From the NCBI GenBank assembly GCA_018857735.1, contig JABMCL010001364.1, positions 10,001-74,000 on the forward strand: 64,000 bases of DNA, in the 5' to 3' direction. The translations under genes were made by a program, and so were the position numbers. How positions within the stretch are numbered: the stretch's first letter is position 1; each line of letters starts with the position of its first letter. The stretch comes from Alviniconcha marisindica (Eukaryota; Mollusca; Gastropoda; Provannidae). The notes under the pieces were generated by a model. That model worked only from the letters and a program-made list of their open reading frames with translations, searched no databases and was not told the DNA's origin. This document shows positions 25,201-36,306 of this stretch, in pieces.

Positions 25201-25297
25201 AGCCTCCCCCGACCCCAAGGACAGTATTCCGGCCGTGGACTCCTCAGCCATTGTCCCTTTTGACCAAGTAGGTGATGCCACGCTGGGCAGCCACTGA
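16050..25297 (+). CDS. Three-finger U1/matrin-type C2H2 zinc finger protein (ZNF385/ZNF346/ZMAT-like), complete, 5 coding exons
   Basis: Joining 16050-16212, 18185-18423, 20562-20898, 24038-24145 and 25122-25297 gives 340 codons plus stop. All introns are GT-AG with consistent phases. Three fingers fit C-x2-C-x12-H-x5-H: C5/C8/H21/H27, C213/C216/H229/H235 and C264/C267/H280/H286. This spacing and the LNS-x-Q-x4-H core mark the U1-like fingers of the JAZ/ZNF346, ZNF385 and ZMAT proteins, which bind double-stranded or structured RNA, mostly in the nucleus. Between fingers 1 and 2 is a low-complexity Gly/Arg, Gln and Pro-Met-Gly-Gln region. The C terminus is Lys/Glu-rich with a basic RKRK stretch. 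The start is the first ATG after an in-frame TGA at 16023. The exact orthology is not resolved. A donor-like gtaggt inside the last exon leaves an alternative C terminus possible. Confidence 0.85.
16655..18100. repeat. Minisatellite, 41 bp (39/43 variants) x about 34
   Basis: The unit is tatctcttccactggccctg then atataaccgcattatactta c. Variants differ by tactctcttcc, tactatctcttcc and tactctctcttcc and by attata or attgta. They recur in a similar order, suggesting a 4- to 5-unit higher-order repeat. It fills intron 1 of the zinc-finger gene. Confidence 0.94.
18185..18423 (+). CDS. Zinc-finger gene coding exon 2 (low-complexity linker)
   Basis: The exon encodes GRPIVGGGGRGGAGKKFPRG through a repeated MPMGQPGMQMGQPG segment to STNM. 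The acceptor is gtttgacag and the donor gtatgt. Phase is 1 in and 0 out. Confidence 0.85.
18430..18775. repeat. GT-rich low-complexity tract
   Basis: The region after exon 2 is an interrupted (TG)n tract with no other feature. Confidence 0.8.
18829..19140. repeat. Minisatellite, about 57 bp x 6
   Basis: The unit holds attttgaagttgtactttac, agtgtaacagtccactgg and ataactttgtta. Confidence 0.92.
19141..19483. repeat. Minisatellite, 16 bp x about 20
   Basis: The unit is gaatagctgatgtgtg or gttg. The array starts where the 57-bp array ends, through transitional units gttaaattgggcagtgttga. Confidence 0.93.
19484..20561 (+). other. Intron sequence without recognised features
   Basis: This AT-rich intron sequence runs up to exon 3 with T runs near 20265-20285 and no repeat or RNA gene that I can see. 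Confidence 0.6.
20562..20898 (+). CDS. Zinc-finger gene coding exon 3 (finger 2)
   Basis: The exon encodes a Gln/Asn-rich stretch, the acidic-hydrophobic SNEPIVLGDYMGMASVSIEG and finger 2 (CHICHVKLNSKEQAEFHYRG). It ends in VARMAE in phase 1, at gtgagt. Its last 15 or so bases and the donor are amplified downstream. Confidence 0.9.
20885..21655 (+). repeat. Exon 3 end plus donor minisatellite, about 60-70 bp x 12
   Basis: The unit contains ctcgcatggctgaaagtgag and tcagatacacagaaaatgat, then tggatttgagcacccagcc. The first copy is the real exon 3 end (ctcgcatggctgagg with donor gtgagt). The gtgagt hexamer is kept in most copies. Confidence 0.9.
21656..22090. repeat. Diverged repeat, about 140 bp x 3-4
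   Basis: Blocks such as ccatga..atcagggcgaaa, acacattttg and ctagcacattgtc recur at roughly 21662, 21828 and 21945. A related block is seen near 330. Confidence 0.55.
22545..23843. repeat. Minisatellite, 23-31 bp x about 45
   Basis: The unit is ctcacatgacactaactaac with tctcccaccc, and the taac block varies from one to three copies, giving a ladder of unit lengths. It lies in intron 3 of the zinc-finger gene. Confidence 0.94.
24038..24145 (+). CDS. Zinc-finger gene coding exon 4 (first half of finger 3)
   Basis: The exon encodes ALSSEKEGAEPGFFFCSFCN through AHRS, the first three zinc ligands of finger 3. An in-frame TGA just upstream forces the acceptor tgaacag at 24037. The donor is gtgagt, phase 1. 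Confidence 0.82.
24215..24480. repeat. Minisatellite, about 54 bp x 5
   Basis: The unit holds gctaaaatcccaggactaac and tgaccttgcaatccagttga. It lies between exon 4 and the acceptor array. Confidence 0.88.
24500..25145 (+). repeat. Exon 5 acceptor plus exon-start minisatellite, about 80 bp x 8
   Basis: The unit contains gtagatggtgactgccttgt, gaacaaacccagtgttccac, gtgtctttttacag and then an exon-like start. The block ttccacgtgt occurs near 24541, 24620, 24700, 24780, 24861, 24939, 25020 and 25102. Copies near 24800, 24960 and 25040 keep the exon-like gagcca/ctaa-cacaaaaagctggt after the AG, and the others read cattcagcacacaaagctgg. The last is the true exon 5. Confidence 0.92.
25122..25297 (+). 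CDS. Zinc-finger gene coding exon 5 (end of finger 3, C terminus)
   Basis: The exon opens with GAKHKKLVEQRKRKLGEQ, supplying the fourth zinc ligand H286, and ends at TGA 25295-25297. It is preceded by up to seven degenerate copies of its own acceptor region. A possible donor after FDQ (gtaggt at about 25269) could replace the last nine residues if a further exon exists, but I did not find one. Confidence 0.8.
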
Positions 25298-25457
25298 GTT
25301 GCTGGCGTTGGACTTTCTGATTTGTGTGGATTTGTTTAAATTTTGTATGCCACACAGTATGCTCTCCGTTTCTGAAATAACCGCCAGTTCCGCAGCTTAA
25401 CTGTTTCCCTGCCAAAGGTATTGGGGGAGAGAAGGTGGGGGGGGGGGGGGGCTTATG

Positions 25458-25530
25458 TAAGTAAGTAAACATGGTGCTTAACGTCCACAGAAAGCATAAG
25501 GCTTATTAGGGACGGGATGGGGCTTATGGC
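25458..25530 (-). repeat. SINE-tail fragment, minus strand
   Basis: The + sequence taagtaagtaaacatggtgc, followed by ttaacgtccacagaaagcat and aaggcttattagggacggg, is the reverse complement of the segment at 49839-49905. Confidence 0.65.
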
Positions 25531-26184
25531 AGCCAGCTGGTTTAAATAGTAATTTTGATTGCTGTTGTTATTATTGTATTTCATAGCATATTTTATTTGC
25601 TGCAGTGGCTATTTTTGAATGTTTAGATGTCATTTTGTCTTTTGTTGTTGTTGTTGTTTTTGCTTTGTTTTCACGATTGGCATGAATGTGCTTAACGCTA
25701 AATAGTAGCATTTAGCGCAGTGGATGACTTTGGGCAACAGAGTTGTATGCTTGTGTGGATGTGGTTGTGATGATAATGAACGAACCAACACCAAGATACA
25801 TTCCTTGTTGTTTGACTTGGTGAGAATGAAGTTCTTAGGTCTCGTGTTTAGGAGGAGGGGTGGGGTGGGGGCGGGGGGTAAGGAGAGGCTAAATCGTGGT
25901 GGATTCCGTTCAGAATTGAGAAGGAGAAGAAAAAGAAAGCGTTATTTGTGTGACTTTTGCAGATGTTTCCCGTTACATCAACCTCCAGTGCCACCACAGA
26001 GACGCAGCCCACAGTCTCTTGCAATTGAGTCAGCGGGGAAGGTGATCTTGGGGAGATGGGGGTGAGGGGGGGGGGGGGGGGGGGGGGTGCGGTAAAGGGC
26101 TGTATATGAGGCCAGGTCTTGAAGTGAGGAAGATAATAAAGTGTGAGATTGTGTTGCAATTCAGCCGTCTTTCTTTTGATGCAT

Positions 26185-26475
26185 ACACACACACCACACA
26201 TACAGAACACACACACACACATACATGCACACACACAGAACACACACACACATACATGCACACACACAGAACATGCACACACACAGAACACACACACACA
26301 TACATGCACACACACAGAACACACACACACACATACATGCACACACACAGAACATACACACACATACATGCACACACACAGAAAAACACACACAAAAAAA
26401 GAAAAAAATGCACAAACAGAACACACACACAGAACAGACATGCACACAGAACGCACACAGAACACACACATGCAC
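26185..26475. repeat. CA-rich minisatellite with acagaacacac and acatacatgcac blocks
   Basis: The tract is an imperfect repeat of about 24-30 bp built from CA runs interrupted by agaaca and tacatgca. Confidence 0.9.
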
Positions 26476-27082
26476 ATTCTCACTTTTACTCCATTTGCAG
26501 TTTCATGTCACTATTTGATTGATGTTTTATTTCTTAATACAGTTTTGTTGTTGTTGTTAAGTACTGTGCAAATACATACAGCAAAACAAACTGCAACTTC
26601 ACTTTCACAGTTTCAGTAAGGCAGAAATGCAGTTCGGAAAATCAGACACTGGCAGGCTGTGAAAAAGAAGTAAAAAAAGAAAAAGAAGAAGAAAAACTAG
26701 TGATGGGAATGGGTTGATATCTTACAGCTTTAATATGAAATGTGAACAGGAATTTGGCACTGCTTGTTTTCATATTTTTGTAATAATAGTAATATGATGG
26801 TGGTTTTGTGTGTGTGTCTTTTTGTACATGTTTTGTTTGATTCAATTTTGATGTGATGCTTTTGTCCATGTTGTCATTATGCATTGTGTTGGGCTTTGTC
26901 CCGCTCCTCCACATTTTCAAAGAATTGTCCTTTCGGATGTGTATGAACTCTTGGGGCATTTTCATTACAGTTGTACATACCATCATTCACACTTTGTATG
27001 AATCAAAGTCAGTTGTACGGTATTATACATGTACTTGAGCTGTTTATAAGTGTAAAAAAGAAGAAAAGAAATGTGAAATAAA

Positions 27083-27507
27083 GTTGACAGCCAGCATTCT
27101 GAAACGAGATCATAAAACACAGAAGGTTGAAGAGAATGCGGATTTTAATCGGGCAAAAGAAAACATGCTCATGTGTTGCATTATCCGATTAAAATGAGTG
27201 TTTTTTTCTTTTTAACCTTTTACGTGGTGTGATCTTGTTCATGTGACTGTGTTTAGGTTTACTTGTCACCCAGCTGATCTGTTTTTATGGCATTCTATGG
27301 AGTTGTTATGTTTGTCAGTGTAAATAGTGTTGTTTTAGGTCTTTGTTGAGAAGTTGTCAACACCCCTAGTTTGGTAACTGATGACCATAAATTTTGTCTG
27401 GGATTATGATCAGAATTGGTGAATGTCAATATTTTGTGGAAAGCATTGACTGAGAGAAACAAAATAACAAAAGAATGAAAACCATTTGTGCTTCTCTTCT
27501 TGTAAAC

Positions 27508-27541
<34 letters not shown>

Positions 27542-28384
27542 CCCCCCCCTCCTCTCCAGCAGTTCAAAAGAAAACACATTTCCAGTGAAACAGATAGTCA
27601 TTTATTCTTGGTATAAATATGTGCATAAATTATATGTACACATCTCAAAGCATACAGCAGTACATAAATAATCGTGAGCTAACATGGAATACAAGAATCC
27701 AAAGTACACAGACAACTAAATGCAACTTAGTTTGTCAGCTGATATCGCCTCGGTTACCAACCTTACAGTTACAATTTACAGAGGGAATAAAAAATATAAA
27801 AAATCAACAAACCTAAGAATACTAGCAAGCTGATATGAACAGAGAAACAAAGCCTGACAAGAGAAGAAACCCTGTGCACTTTCAAACACACTCACAGAAT
27901 TTCACAACCAACCGCAAACCCCAAGCATAAATTTGAAAATGACTTCAAAATTACAGTGTACAGGCATTTTCCAAAGCAAGCACCAGATTATCAAATTTGT
28001 CAGAGTAAAGCTTCACAGTTTTTACAAAACCGTTCCCTTTCAACTGTGTTTACTGACAATATGCAAATTACTGACATGGGGGAAGTACAACCAAAGAAGA
28101 AAAATATCGGTCAGAACAAAAGGAGCACACTCGTGTCTGAGACCAGATGAGATCCACAGAACTCCCAGGAGCAGGAACACAACCCAAACATGGCACAGAA
28201 CACAATGGAACTGTGACGAAAGGTCCCCACTTTAGAAAACAACGCAACATGGTCTTAAAATAGGTTTCTGGCAAGGGGTTGGTTTCCATGGAAATGTGAA
28301 GTCTGGGGTTTTACAAGTGCTCTTAAAAGGGCGGTGGTTTACATGGAAATATGAGACAGGGTTTTCAAGGTGGTCCTACAATGG
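27083..28384. other. Convergent intergenic region or CAMSAP 3' UTR end
   Basis: This region separates the + strand AATAAA at 27077 from a minus-strand AATAAA (tttatt at 27601-27606). A C run of about 35 bases lies at 27511-27548. No coding exon is seen. Confidence 0.5.
27601..27606 (-). promoter_or_regulatory. Candidate distal poly(A) signal for CAMSAP
   Basis: AATAAA on the minus strand, about 0.5 kb from the poly(A) signal of the convergent zinc-finger gene. If used, the CAMSAP 3' UTR would be about 13 kb. This is speculative. Confidence 0.25.
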
Positions 28385-29308
28385 GGAAGTGGTATTTACT
28401 GTTTTACATGGAAACATAAATTTTGGGGTTTCAATGTTACTGGTATTTACTGTTTTACATGAAAACATAAAGTTTGGGGTTTCAATGTTACTGGTATTTG
28501 CCGTTTTACATGAAAACAAATTTTGGGGTTTCAATGTTACTGGTATTTACTGTTTTACATGAAAACATAAATTTGGGGGTTTCAATGTTACTGGTATTTA
28601 CCGTTTTACATGGAAACATAAATTTGGGGGTTTCAATGTTACTGGTATTTACTGTTTTACATGGAAACATAAATTTGGGGGTTTCAATGTTACTGGTATT
28701 TACCGTTTTACATGGAAACATAAATTTGGGGGTTTCAATGTTACTGGTATTTACCGTTTTACATGGAAACATAAATTTGGGGGTTTCAATGTTACTGGTA
28801 TTTACCGTTTTACATGGAAACATAAATTTGGGGGTTTCAATGTTACTGGTATTTACCGTTTTACATGGAAACATAAATTTGGGGTTTCAATGTTACTGGT
28901 ATTTACCGTTTTACATGGAAACATAAATTTGGGGGTTTCAATGTTACTGGTATTTACCGTTTTACATGGAAACATAAATTTGGGGGTTTCAATGTTACTG
29001 GTATTTACCGTTTTACATGGAAACATAAATTTGGGGGTTTCAATGTTACTGGTATTTACCGTTTTACATGGAAACATAAATTTGGGGGTTTCAATGTTAC
29101 TGGTATTTACCGTTTTACATGGAAACATAAATTTGGGGGTTTCAATGTTACTGGTATTTACCGTTTTACATGGAAACATAAATTTGGGGGTTTCAATGTT
29201 ACTGGTATTTACCGTTTTACATGGAAACATAAATTTGGGGGTTTCAATGTTACTGGTATTTACCGTTTTACATGGAAACATAAATTTGGGGGTTTCAATG
29301 TTACTTGT
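28385..29308. repeat. Minisatellite, 51 bp x about 17
   Basis: The unit is tttcaatgttactggtattt, accgttttacatggaaacat and aaatttggggg. Core units are nearly identical. Flanking sequence at 28265-28385 and 29309-29400 carries more diverged relatives (acatggaaatatga, ggtcttaaaa). The period is a multiple of three, so both strands stay open, but the product has no recognisable fold. Confidence 0.94.
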
Positions 29309-30014
29309 TAGGAGGGTTAACCAAAAGAGGGTTTGTTTACATGGAAATATGAAGAGGGTGTCAACATGGTCTTAAAACTGGTTCATTTTACATGGAAAGA
29401 GGGGGGGGGGGGGGGGGGGGGAATTCCCCGTATGTGGTCATAAAGAGGTGGTTGTTTTTTCTGATGTACATAAACCTATGAGGGGCCTTTTCCATGGTGT
29501 TTTTAAAAGGGTGGCTTTTGGTGCTGGTAAGAACCTGATGCAAATATGAAGACATGGGTTTCAAAGGAGGCTGGTCTTAAGGGCAGTTTGATGGGGGGGG
29601 GGGGGGGGGGGGGTCCTTTGCACAGGTCCCATTGTATAATAAATAACAAACGGAGTCTTGGAGGAAATGGATCTGACATCAAACGGTCACATCTGAAATA
29701 AAACTGACAAAACAAAACGTCCGCCCAATAATGTGAAGCATCTGATCATTCACTTTATTTATTTTTTGCCTACGACTGCATCTGAATCTGCTCTGCCTTG
29801 GAGCACTGCAATAGTCATAATGACATGCACTTACCAAGACAATACAAAGCCTGGAGTTTTAAAACTGCACAAGCACTGCTGCCACAAGTAAAATTTCGCT
29901 GACAACCATGGAGCTTGTCCCCCAGACTCTGAGAAAATTTTCTTCCTGATTAGTTTTTCGCAGACGCCCAGAAACTCGTCTCTTCTCAAACGAGTGCTGA
30001 ACTGCTGCATCAGC

Positions 30015-30049
<35 letters not shown>

Positions 30050-30744
30050 ATTTTACTTTTTCTATCTCCACTGCACTTTTCTTCTTCTCTGCTGCGTGTC
30101 TGTTTGACAGCGCTACTGCGACATGAGCATGAAACTTGTGCCTGGATGCTGAGCGCTCTACAAGTCGACAGTTGTCATCGACTACTTCCGTAACTGCTAC
30201 AATGTGTACGCACAGTGCTGTTTCAAGTCCATTTTCCTAAACCGAAACAAACGCCATCAAATCTCGTCACACCCTGCAGCGACTCTGAAGTTTGCAGTCA
30301 CTTTTAAGGCCTTCCCAAAGCCAAGGCAGATGGGGGGCTCACAACTCAAAAATGTATAACTCAAAGTAATTCACGACATGCTCAAATAAATATCAAATAA
30401 AAAGAAGGGGGTTAAAAAATCACAACCAAGTAAAAAGGTACTTCATGCTCGCGCATAATAGTGACACCCAGGCTTAAACACCCTGGGCGAGGAAGTAACA
30501 TGCACAGTTACTGCTACACCAAATCTAAACACTTAAAAGGCATACGCTTCCAGTTTATCACAACGTTCACCCGTTGCTACGCAGACTCTTGTGGCTCGTC
30601 TCACTCTCTGCTACATTTTCATGGCAAAGAAACGGTCGGTAGCGCCGAGGGATGGTTCTTGCTCTCTAAACCCAAATTTAAAACATGACCGAGCTTGGTC
30701 AGCACGCAAGTGGGATGTGTGACGATTACTTGCTCCGCTTTACG

Positions 30745-30776
<32 letters not shown>

Positions 30777-31080
30777 TTCTCCAGAGTCAAAATTCTCTGC
30801 AGACTCTACAAAAGTAAAGCAAGGTCCCTGTGTGTATTATACGCGCATGCAAAAGATCACATACGCGCATTAAAGATCCTGCGGTCCGTGTCAGCATTTG
30901 GTGGATAATACAAACTCCGAAGTAACCCAGCATGCACTACAACACAAACAGTAATGGTCAGTCCCTCACCACCGGTCAGTCCTGGAAGAAGCGGTCAAGG
31001 AACAGGATGTACACATCTTGTCAAACCATTCAACATCCCAGGTGGGTTCTGATAATGCACAATACTGTACATAGTTATTT
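29309..31080. other. Non-coding sequence with G and C runs
   Basis: The stretch has G runs near 29400 and 29594 and C runs near 30019 and 30746. I see no conserved peptide or array. Confidence 0.55.
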
Positions 31081-31262
31081 TTTCCTTTCTTTCCTCAAAT
31101 TTCAGACGTAACTCTTGAATACGCTCCCTTTCTTTCACCAAATTTCAGATGTAAGTCTTGAATACGCTCCTTTCTTTCACCAAATTTCAGATGTAACTCT
31201 TGAATACGCTCTCCTTTCTTTCACCAAATTTCAGATGTAACGCTTGAATACATTCCCAAACA
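31080..31262. repeat. Minisatellite, about 43 bp x 4
   Basis: The unit holds ctttctttcaccaaatttca and gatgtaactcttgaatacgc. Longer, looser repeats of gtagatgggttatt and ggtgggttct lie around it at 30.96-31.48 kb. Confidence 0.85.
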
Positions 31263-31479
31263 GGCAACTTCACTTGCATTAACCAGCATAACTTCTGTTG
31301 CACAAAGGTAGATGGGTTATTCAACGGTGGGTTCTAACAACAGTTTAATGCTGTTTATAGTTATTTGTCCCAGCTACTACTAAACTTGTGTCATTGGCAG
31401 ACATTTCTGTACTGAAGTGTAGATGGGTTATTTAGAGGGGCGTTCCAAGGACAATGCAATATCCTACAAACTTATTTCT

Positions 31480-32600
31480 CCTGTACAATACCACACACAG
31501 ACATTTATCTCGTCTTTTTTTCCATGAGGTAATACAAAACATCTGTTAACTTCAACCCTCTATAGCTCTACGTCTGTAGCATTTTTCTAGAACAAATAAC
31601 AGATTTACATGTTAAAAAGAACCTCAGCACTCCCTCTCTGCAAAGAAAAAAAAAGGGGGGGGGGAGGGGGAGAGAGAGAGACGTACACATCCATTCACAA
31701 GAATTACACATGTGCTAAAGACTCCATGTACAAATCGACACAAAACACTGAACACTCGCATGCACATTGTGACAGCCGAGAGGGTCTAACCCAACAGGTC
31801 CCGTCAGGTGAACACCCAACAAGGAGGTTAAACCATAAAAAAGCTCGGCATAAAAGTAAACGTCACCAGAGCAACAAGCCGTACTTCCATCCACATCTCC
31901 CAGCAGAAGGAATGATCCTAGGCCAGGGACGCAGTCACACCCAACTGACGCACACTTTGAAGAGGAAAAAAAAGGCAGTGTATCACAGAGTTGACGCTGT
32001 GCAAAAATCAATGGCACCTCTTCATTATCTGCCCCCCCACCCCACCCGCACTGGTTTGCACAGCTGAGAAGAAGAAGAAAAGAGAAGAAAAAAAAGAGGA
32101 AAAACCAGAGACGACTTACAAGAATTAAAACAATTCAGCTTTTACGAGAACGTTACAAAACCAAGCACAGATGTACTAGGACACAAACAAAACATACCGG
32201 ACGAGTCAACGTTGCATAAATGCACAGAAGGCAAAGAACAGACAAGACTTTCGGCAGCCCGGCCCAGTAAGAAAAGACCATCAACACGGTTTTACATTTA
32301 AACACCGACTGCTCCGTGTCACAGGACAACACCAACATGAGACTGACAGCCATCTACCGTGACACTGACACACGCTAAGCTAACAATGACGTAAGTACTT
32401 CACGACCTTATGAAGATCAAGTTGAAGAAACCAACCAACAAATCAATGTGCTCGGCAGGTAAATCTGCAGGACACCTCTGAAGAGAACATGAATACAGCC
32501 CCGGCATTAACACAACCGCAAGGTGCTGTGGACGCACAAAACAAAGGACCAGATTTCTTTCACGCTGTTGTCGGTTCTCTCTCGTGCTGGACATTTTCAC
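31480..32600. other. Non-coding sequence without recognised features
   Basis: I see a purine-rich run near 31645-31680 and nothing else of note. Confidence 0.5.
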
Positions 32601-32609
32601 TGCAAGCCT

Positions 32610-33140
32610 AGCTCACTGTGTACATTGTTTGTGCGATCAAACTCCAACACACTCCTCACCTGCTGTACTGCACTGTGTGTACTTGCAGTGTACACCCTCT
32701 ACCTCCTGCGTTATTCTGTGTGCATTATTCGCCTGTTGCAGTACGCCATGTGTGCTAATTACCAGTTGCATATCGTGTGTACCAAAAATTGGGACTGTGC
32801 TGTTTAACCAATTAAAACAAAAATTTTTATCCCCGCCCCAACAATATATATTTTGTGTGTGTACGGTGTAAGCAAATTTCATTGTCTCCCCTTACAACAG
32901 TATTGTCTTACCAGTTGCATTATATTGTGTGTACTTGGAGTCTATGCCCCTGACCATCCACATTATAGTGTGTGTACATGTAGTCTATGCCCCTGACCAT
33001 CCACATTATAGTGTGTGTACATGTAGTCTATGCCCCTGACCATCCACATTATAGTGTGTGTACTTGCAGAATATGCTCATAACCATTTGCATTTTATTGT
33101 GCGTTCTTGTCGCATACACTCCTTACCACTTGCATTATAT
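32610..33140. repeat. Diverged minisatellite, about 45-60 bp x 8
   Basis: The unit includes cattatagtgtgtgtacatg, tagtctatgcccctgaccat and cca. Three copies at 32925-33065 are nearly identical and the outer ones are degenerate. Confidence 0.75.
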
Positions 33141-33370
33141 ACCGAGGTGTGACATAAGTGAAAGCGAGACGGGGCACAGTGTTGACCTGCAGTTACCGTG
33201 ACAAGCTGGGTCAGAGCACGTCACAAGATTGAAAGTGAGGCTGGACGGCTATTTTTGCACACTGAAACCTCATAGCCTGCTGTGACCTAGCTCATTAGGA
33301 ATGACCCCAGTTCAACACCGTGCCCGATTTCACTTTCGATTTTGTGACTTGATGTGACCTACCTCCTGGT
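33140..33370. repeat. Imperfect inverted repeat, arms about 80 bp, spacer about 70 bp
   Basis: The left arm (accgaggtgtgacataagtg, aaagcgagacggggcacagt, gttgac..gctgggtcag) matches the reverse complement of the right arm ending near 33370 (ggtcacatcaagt, gaaagtgaaatcgggcacgg, tgttgaac..gctaggtcacag), with gaps. Confidence 0.6.
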
Positions 33371-33774
33371 TACTTTTAACGAACAGCCCACACCACTGAA
33401 GAAACGATCATTATCTCAAGCGACTATTTGCAACTCCTTCCCGTTCCTTGCCCCCAAAGGGCCAGTCTACCAACAAGCGAAAACGGGACCACTCCGGTGG
33501 CAACAACCCAAGCGCAACAAGGAGAACCGCCAACAGACAACAGTTTCACAGGCTGTGGAGCGCAGATAACAACGAAGACTGGCACGGTGGGAGCAGCGCT
33601 GATGTTGAACCCCGCATGAACGGCTAACAGGCATCAGGGAATCCATTCAGACAAGAAAAAACAATCAACACCTCCATAAATGAAAACAGCGCTGCCCTGG
33701 AAAAAAAAGTCCACCCCTCCCCTTCTAACTTCAGGCACAATGGAAGGGGCCTTGGGGCGGCAGGCAAAGTCGGA

Positions 33775-34101
33775 GAAACGCCATTTCAAGCAACGTCGCA
33801 TCTTTTGTTGAAAGGAGAAATGCCATTTCAAGCAACGCCGCATCTTTTGTTAAACAGAGAAACACCATTTTAAGCAACGCTGCATCTTTTGTTAAACAGA
33901 GAAACACCATTTAAAGCAACGCCACATCTTTTGTTAAACAGAGAAACACGATTTCAAACAACGCCACATCTTTTGTTAAACAGAGAAACACCATTTTAAG
34001 CAACGCCACATCTTTTGTTAAACAGAGAAACACCATTTTAAGCAACGCCACATCTTTTGTTAAACAGAGAAACACCATTTTAAGCAACGCCACATCTTTT
34101 G
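33775..34101. repeat. Minisatellite, 42 bp x about 8
   Basis: The unit is gaaacaccattttaagcaac, gccacatcttttgttaaaca and ga. Confidence 0.93.
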
Positions 34102-35205
34102 GGGTGAAGAAACCTCTACCCACTGATTGGCAATCACCACTGCCAAAGAAATCTTGCACGAGCACAAACAATTTGTTTTTTTCCAAATGCCGAAAAGGGT
34201 TCACAAACAACGTTACAGTCAAGGAGGAAAATTGCGTACACAAAAAATGGACACAAAAAGGCAAGAAAATGTTTTGTGCGTGCCTAACTTTCACATAGCA
34301 TGAAACTGGATCTGGGCTTGACATCGAGACACTGCTGCTGTACGGCTATGCCTTGAATCTGACAGTCTGATTCCCTGGAAGCCTTCACACTAAGTTTAAT
34401 TCCCTTGAAGCTGTCACGCTTGAATGTTCCCGTCTTGCCTCCTAGTTCTCTCTCTGAGGGCATCACGGAACTACTAAGCCCTCCGCACAATTATCCTGAT
34501 CCGTGACACAGAACACGGGATCGCCTGGAACGATGGTACGGGCGAGTCGTCTGGTTCCACGGGCGACACTTTCCTGAAAATTGTCGAACGAGAAAGCAGG
34601 AAACAACGCAGTGCAGACCGCTACACTCAATCCACCACAGCCAAAATGCGGCAGGGTCCACGCATGGAGACGTTAGCGTTGTGAGCGTGTCCACGTCTTG
34701 CCGCACACATTTGTTTGTTAAAGGGTAGCACGTTACACGCAAGCGAAGCAAGTGCCAAGCCACCCCAGATAATGAACCGTTCAGCAAAACGCACCAGCAG
34801 TAGGACCCCTGGCTTTAGCTCCAACACCAACATCGCCAAAAGCAAGCGGTGCACGTCCATGAAACTGTGGAGATGACATGACGTCGAGACGGGGATTCAG
34901 AAGACTGCTCAAGTCTCTCACAAGGTCTGCACCTTGGCGAAAGGTTCCGCGGAAAGAAATCCATCCGTGCTCAGCGAGGCTGAGCACTAGTTCATTCTTT
35001 CTCAGCAAAGCTCAGCACTATCTACACAAGCAAAGCTGTGGCCTTGTCTGTCTGTACTCAGTTACAGGTACGTGCATGGAGATGTGAAGCAAAATGTGAG
35101 CATGTTGAGTCAGTCTTAAGTACACACTATGCTCACAAGCACACATCGGCCGATTTCAAGCAACGGATGACTAAGAAAAGAGAAGTAAAAATGTAGCAAC
35201 ATCAG
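34102..35205. other. Non-coding sequence without recognised features
   Basis: No array or conserved peptide is apparent. Confidence 0.55.
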
Positions 35206-35873
35206 GTACCCGGGCGTGTACACTCTCAATTTCTGTAAGGATGGCATACACTGCTACAACAGGTGTACACTCAATTTCTGTAAGGATGGCATACACTGCT
35301 ACAACAGGTGTACACTCTCAACTTCTGTAAAGATGGCATACACTGCTACAACAGGTGTACACTCTCAAATTCTGTAAAGATGGCATACACTGCTACAATA
35401 GGTGTACACTCTCAACTTCTGTAAAGATGGCATACACTGCTACAACAGGTGTACAATCTCAACTTCTGTAGAGATGGCATATACTGCTACAACAGGTGTA
35501 CACTCTCAACTTCTGTAGAGATGGCATACACTGCTACAACAGGTGTACACTCTCAACTTCTGTAAAGATGGCATACACTGCTACAACAGGTGTACAATCT
35601 CAACTTCTGTAGAGATGGCATATACTGCTACAACAGGTGTACACTCTCAACTTCTGTAGAGATGGCATACACTGCTACAACAGGTGTACACTCTCAACTT
35701 CTGTAAAGATGGCATACACTGCTACAACAGGTGTACAATCTCAACTTCTGTAGAGATGGCATATACTGCTACAACAGGTGTACACTCTCAACTTCTGTAG
35801 AGATGGCATACACTGCTACAACAGGTGTACACTCTCAACTTCTGTAAAGATGGCATAAAGCACTACAACAAGA
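35206..35873. repeat. Minisatellite, 47 bp x about 14, with a 141-bp higher-order repeat
   Basis: The unit holds ggtgtacactctcaacttct, gtaaagatggcatacactgc and tacaaca. From 35451 three consecutive variants (acaatctc/gtagag/catatac, then gtagag, then gtaaag) recur as a block. The marker gtacaatct lies at about 35451, 35592 and 35733, exactly 141 bp apart. Confidence 0.93.
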
Positions 35874-36180
35874 ATACAGGCATACACTCTCAGCTTCTGT
35901 AATGACGGCGTACGGTGCAATAACGGCTATACATTCTCAGCTTCTGTAATGATGGCGTACGGTGCAATAACGGCTATACACTCTCAGCTTCTGTAATGAT
36001 GGCGTGCGGTGCAATAACGGCTATACATTCTCAACTTCTGTAATGATGGCGTACGGTGCAATAACGGCTATACACTCTCAGCTTCTGTAATGATGGCGTA
36101 CGGTGCAATAACGGCTATACACTCAACTTCTGTAATGATGGCGTACGGTGCAATAACAGCTATACACTCTCAACTGCATA
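35874..36180. repeat. Related minisatellite, about 46 bp x 7
   Basis: The unit holds ctatacactctcagcttctg, taatgatggcgtacggtgca and ataacgg. It is a diverged sister of the preceding 47-bp array and directly adjoins it. Confidence 0.92.
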
Positions 36181-36306
36181 CAGTACAACAACAGGACCCA
36201 CACTCTCAACTTCTGTAACGATGGCATACAGTGCTACAAGTACAACAGGACAAAACTACAGGTACACCCAGTTTGCACGTGCGTGGCGGCTACAGTCTAG
36301 ACTGCT

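Larger units (their letters stand above)
25298..27082 (+). other. Zinc-finger gene 3' UTR candidate with AATAAA
   Basis: The stretch from the stop to AATAAA at 27077-27082 holds G runs near 25437 and 26066, a SINE-tail fragment near 25460-25530 and a CA-rich array. The hexamer is followed by ordinary sequence, so the transcript end is only inferred. Confidence 0.45.

Noticed and set aside
28474..29375. Open frames on both strands of the 51-bp array
   Set aside because: The period is a multiple of three. The 17-residue repeat is not a known repeat protein and the same array is open on both strands.
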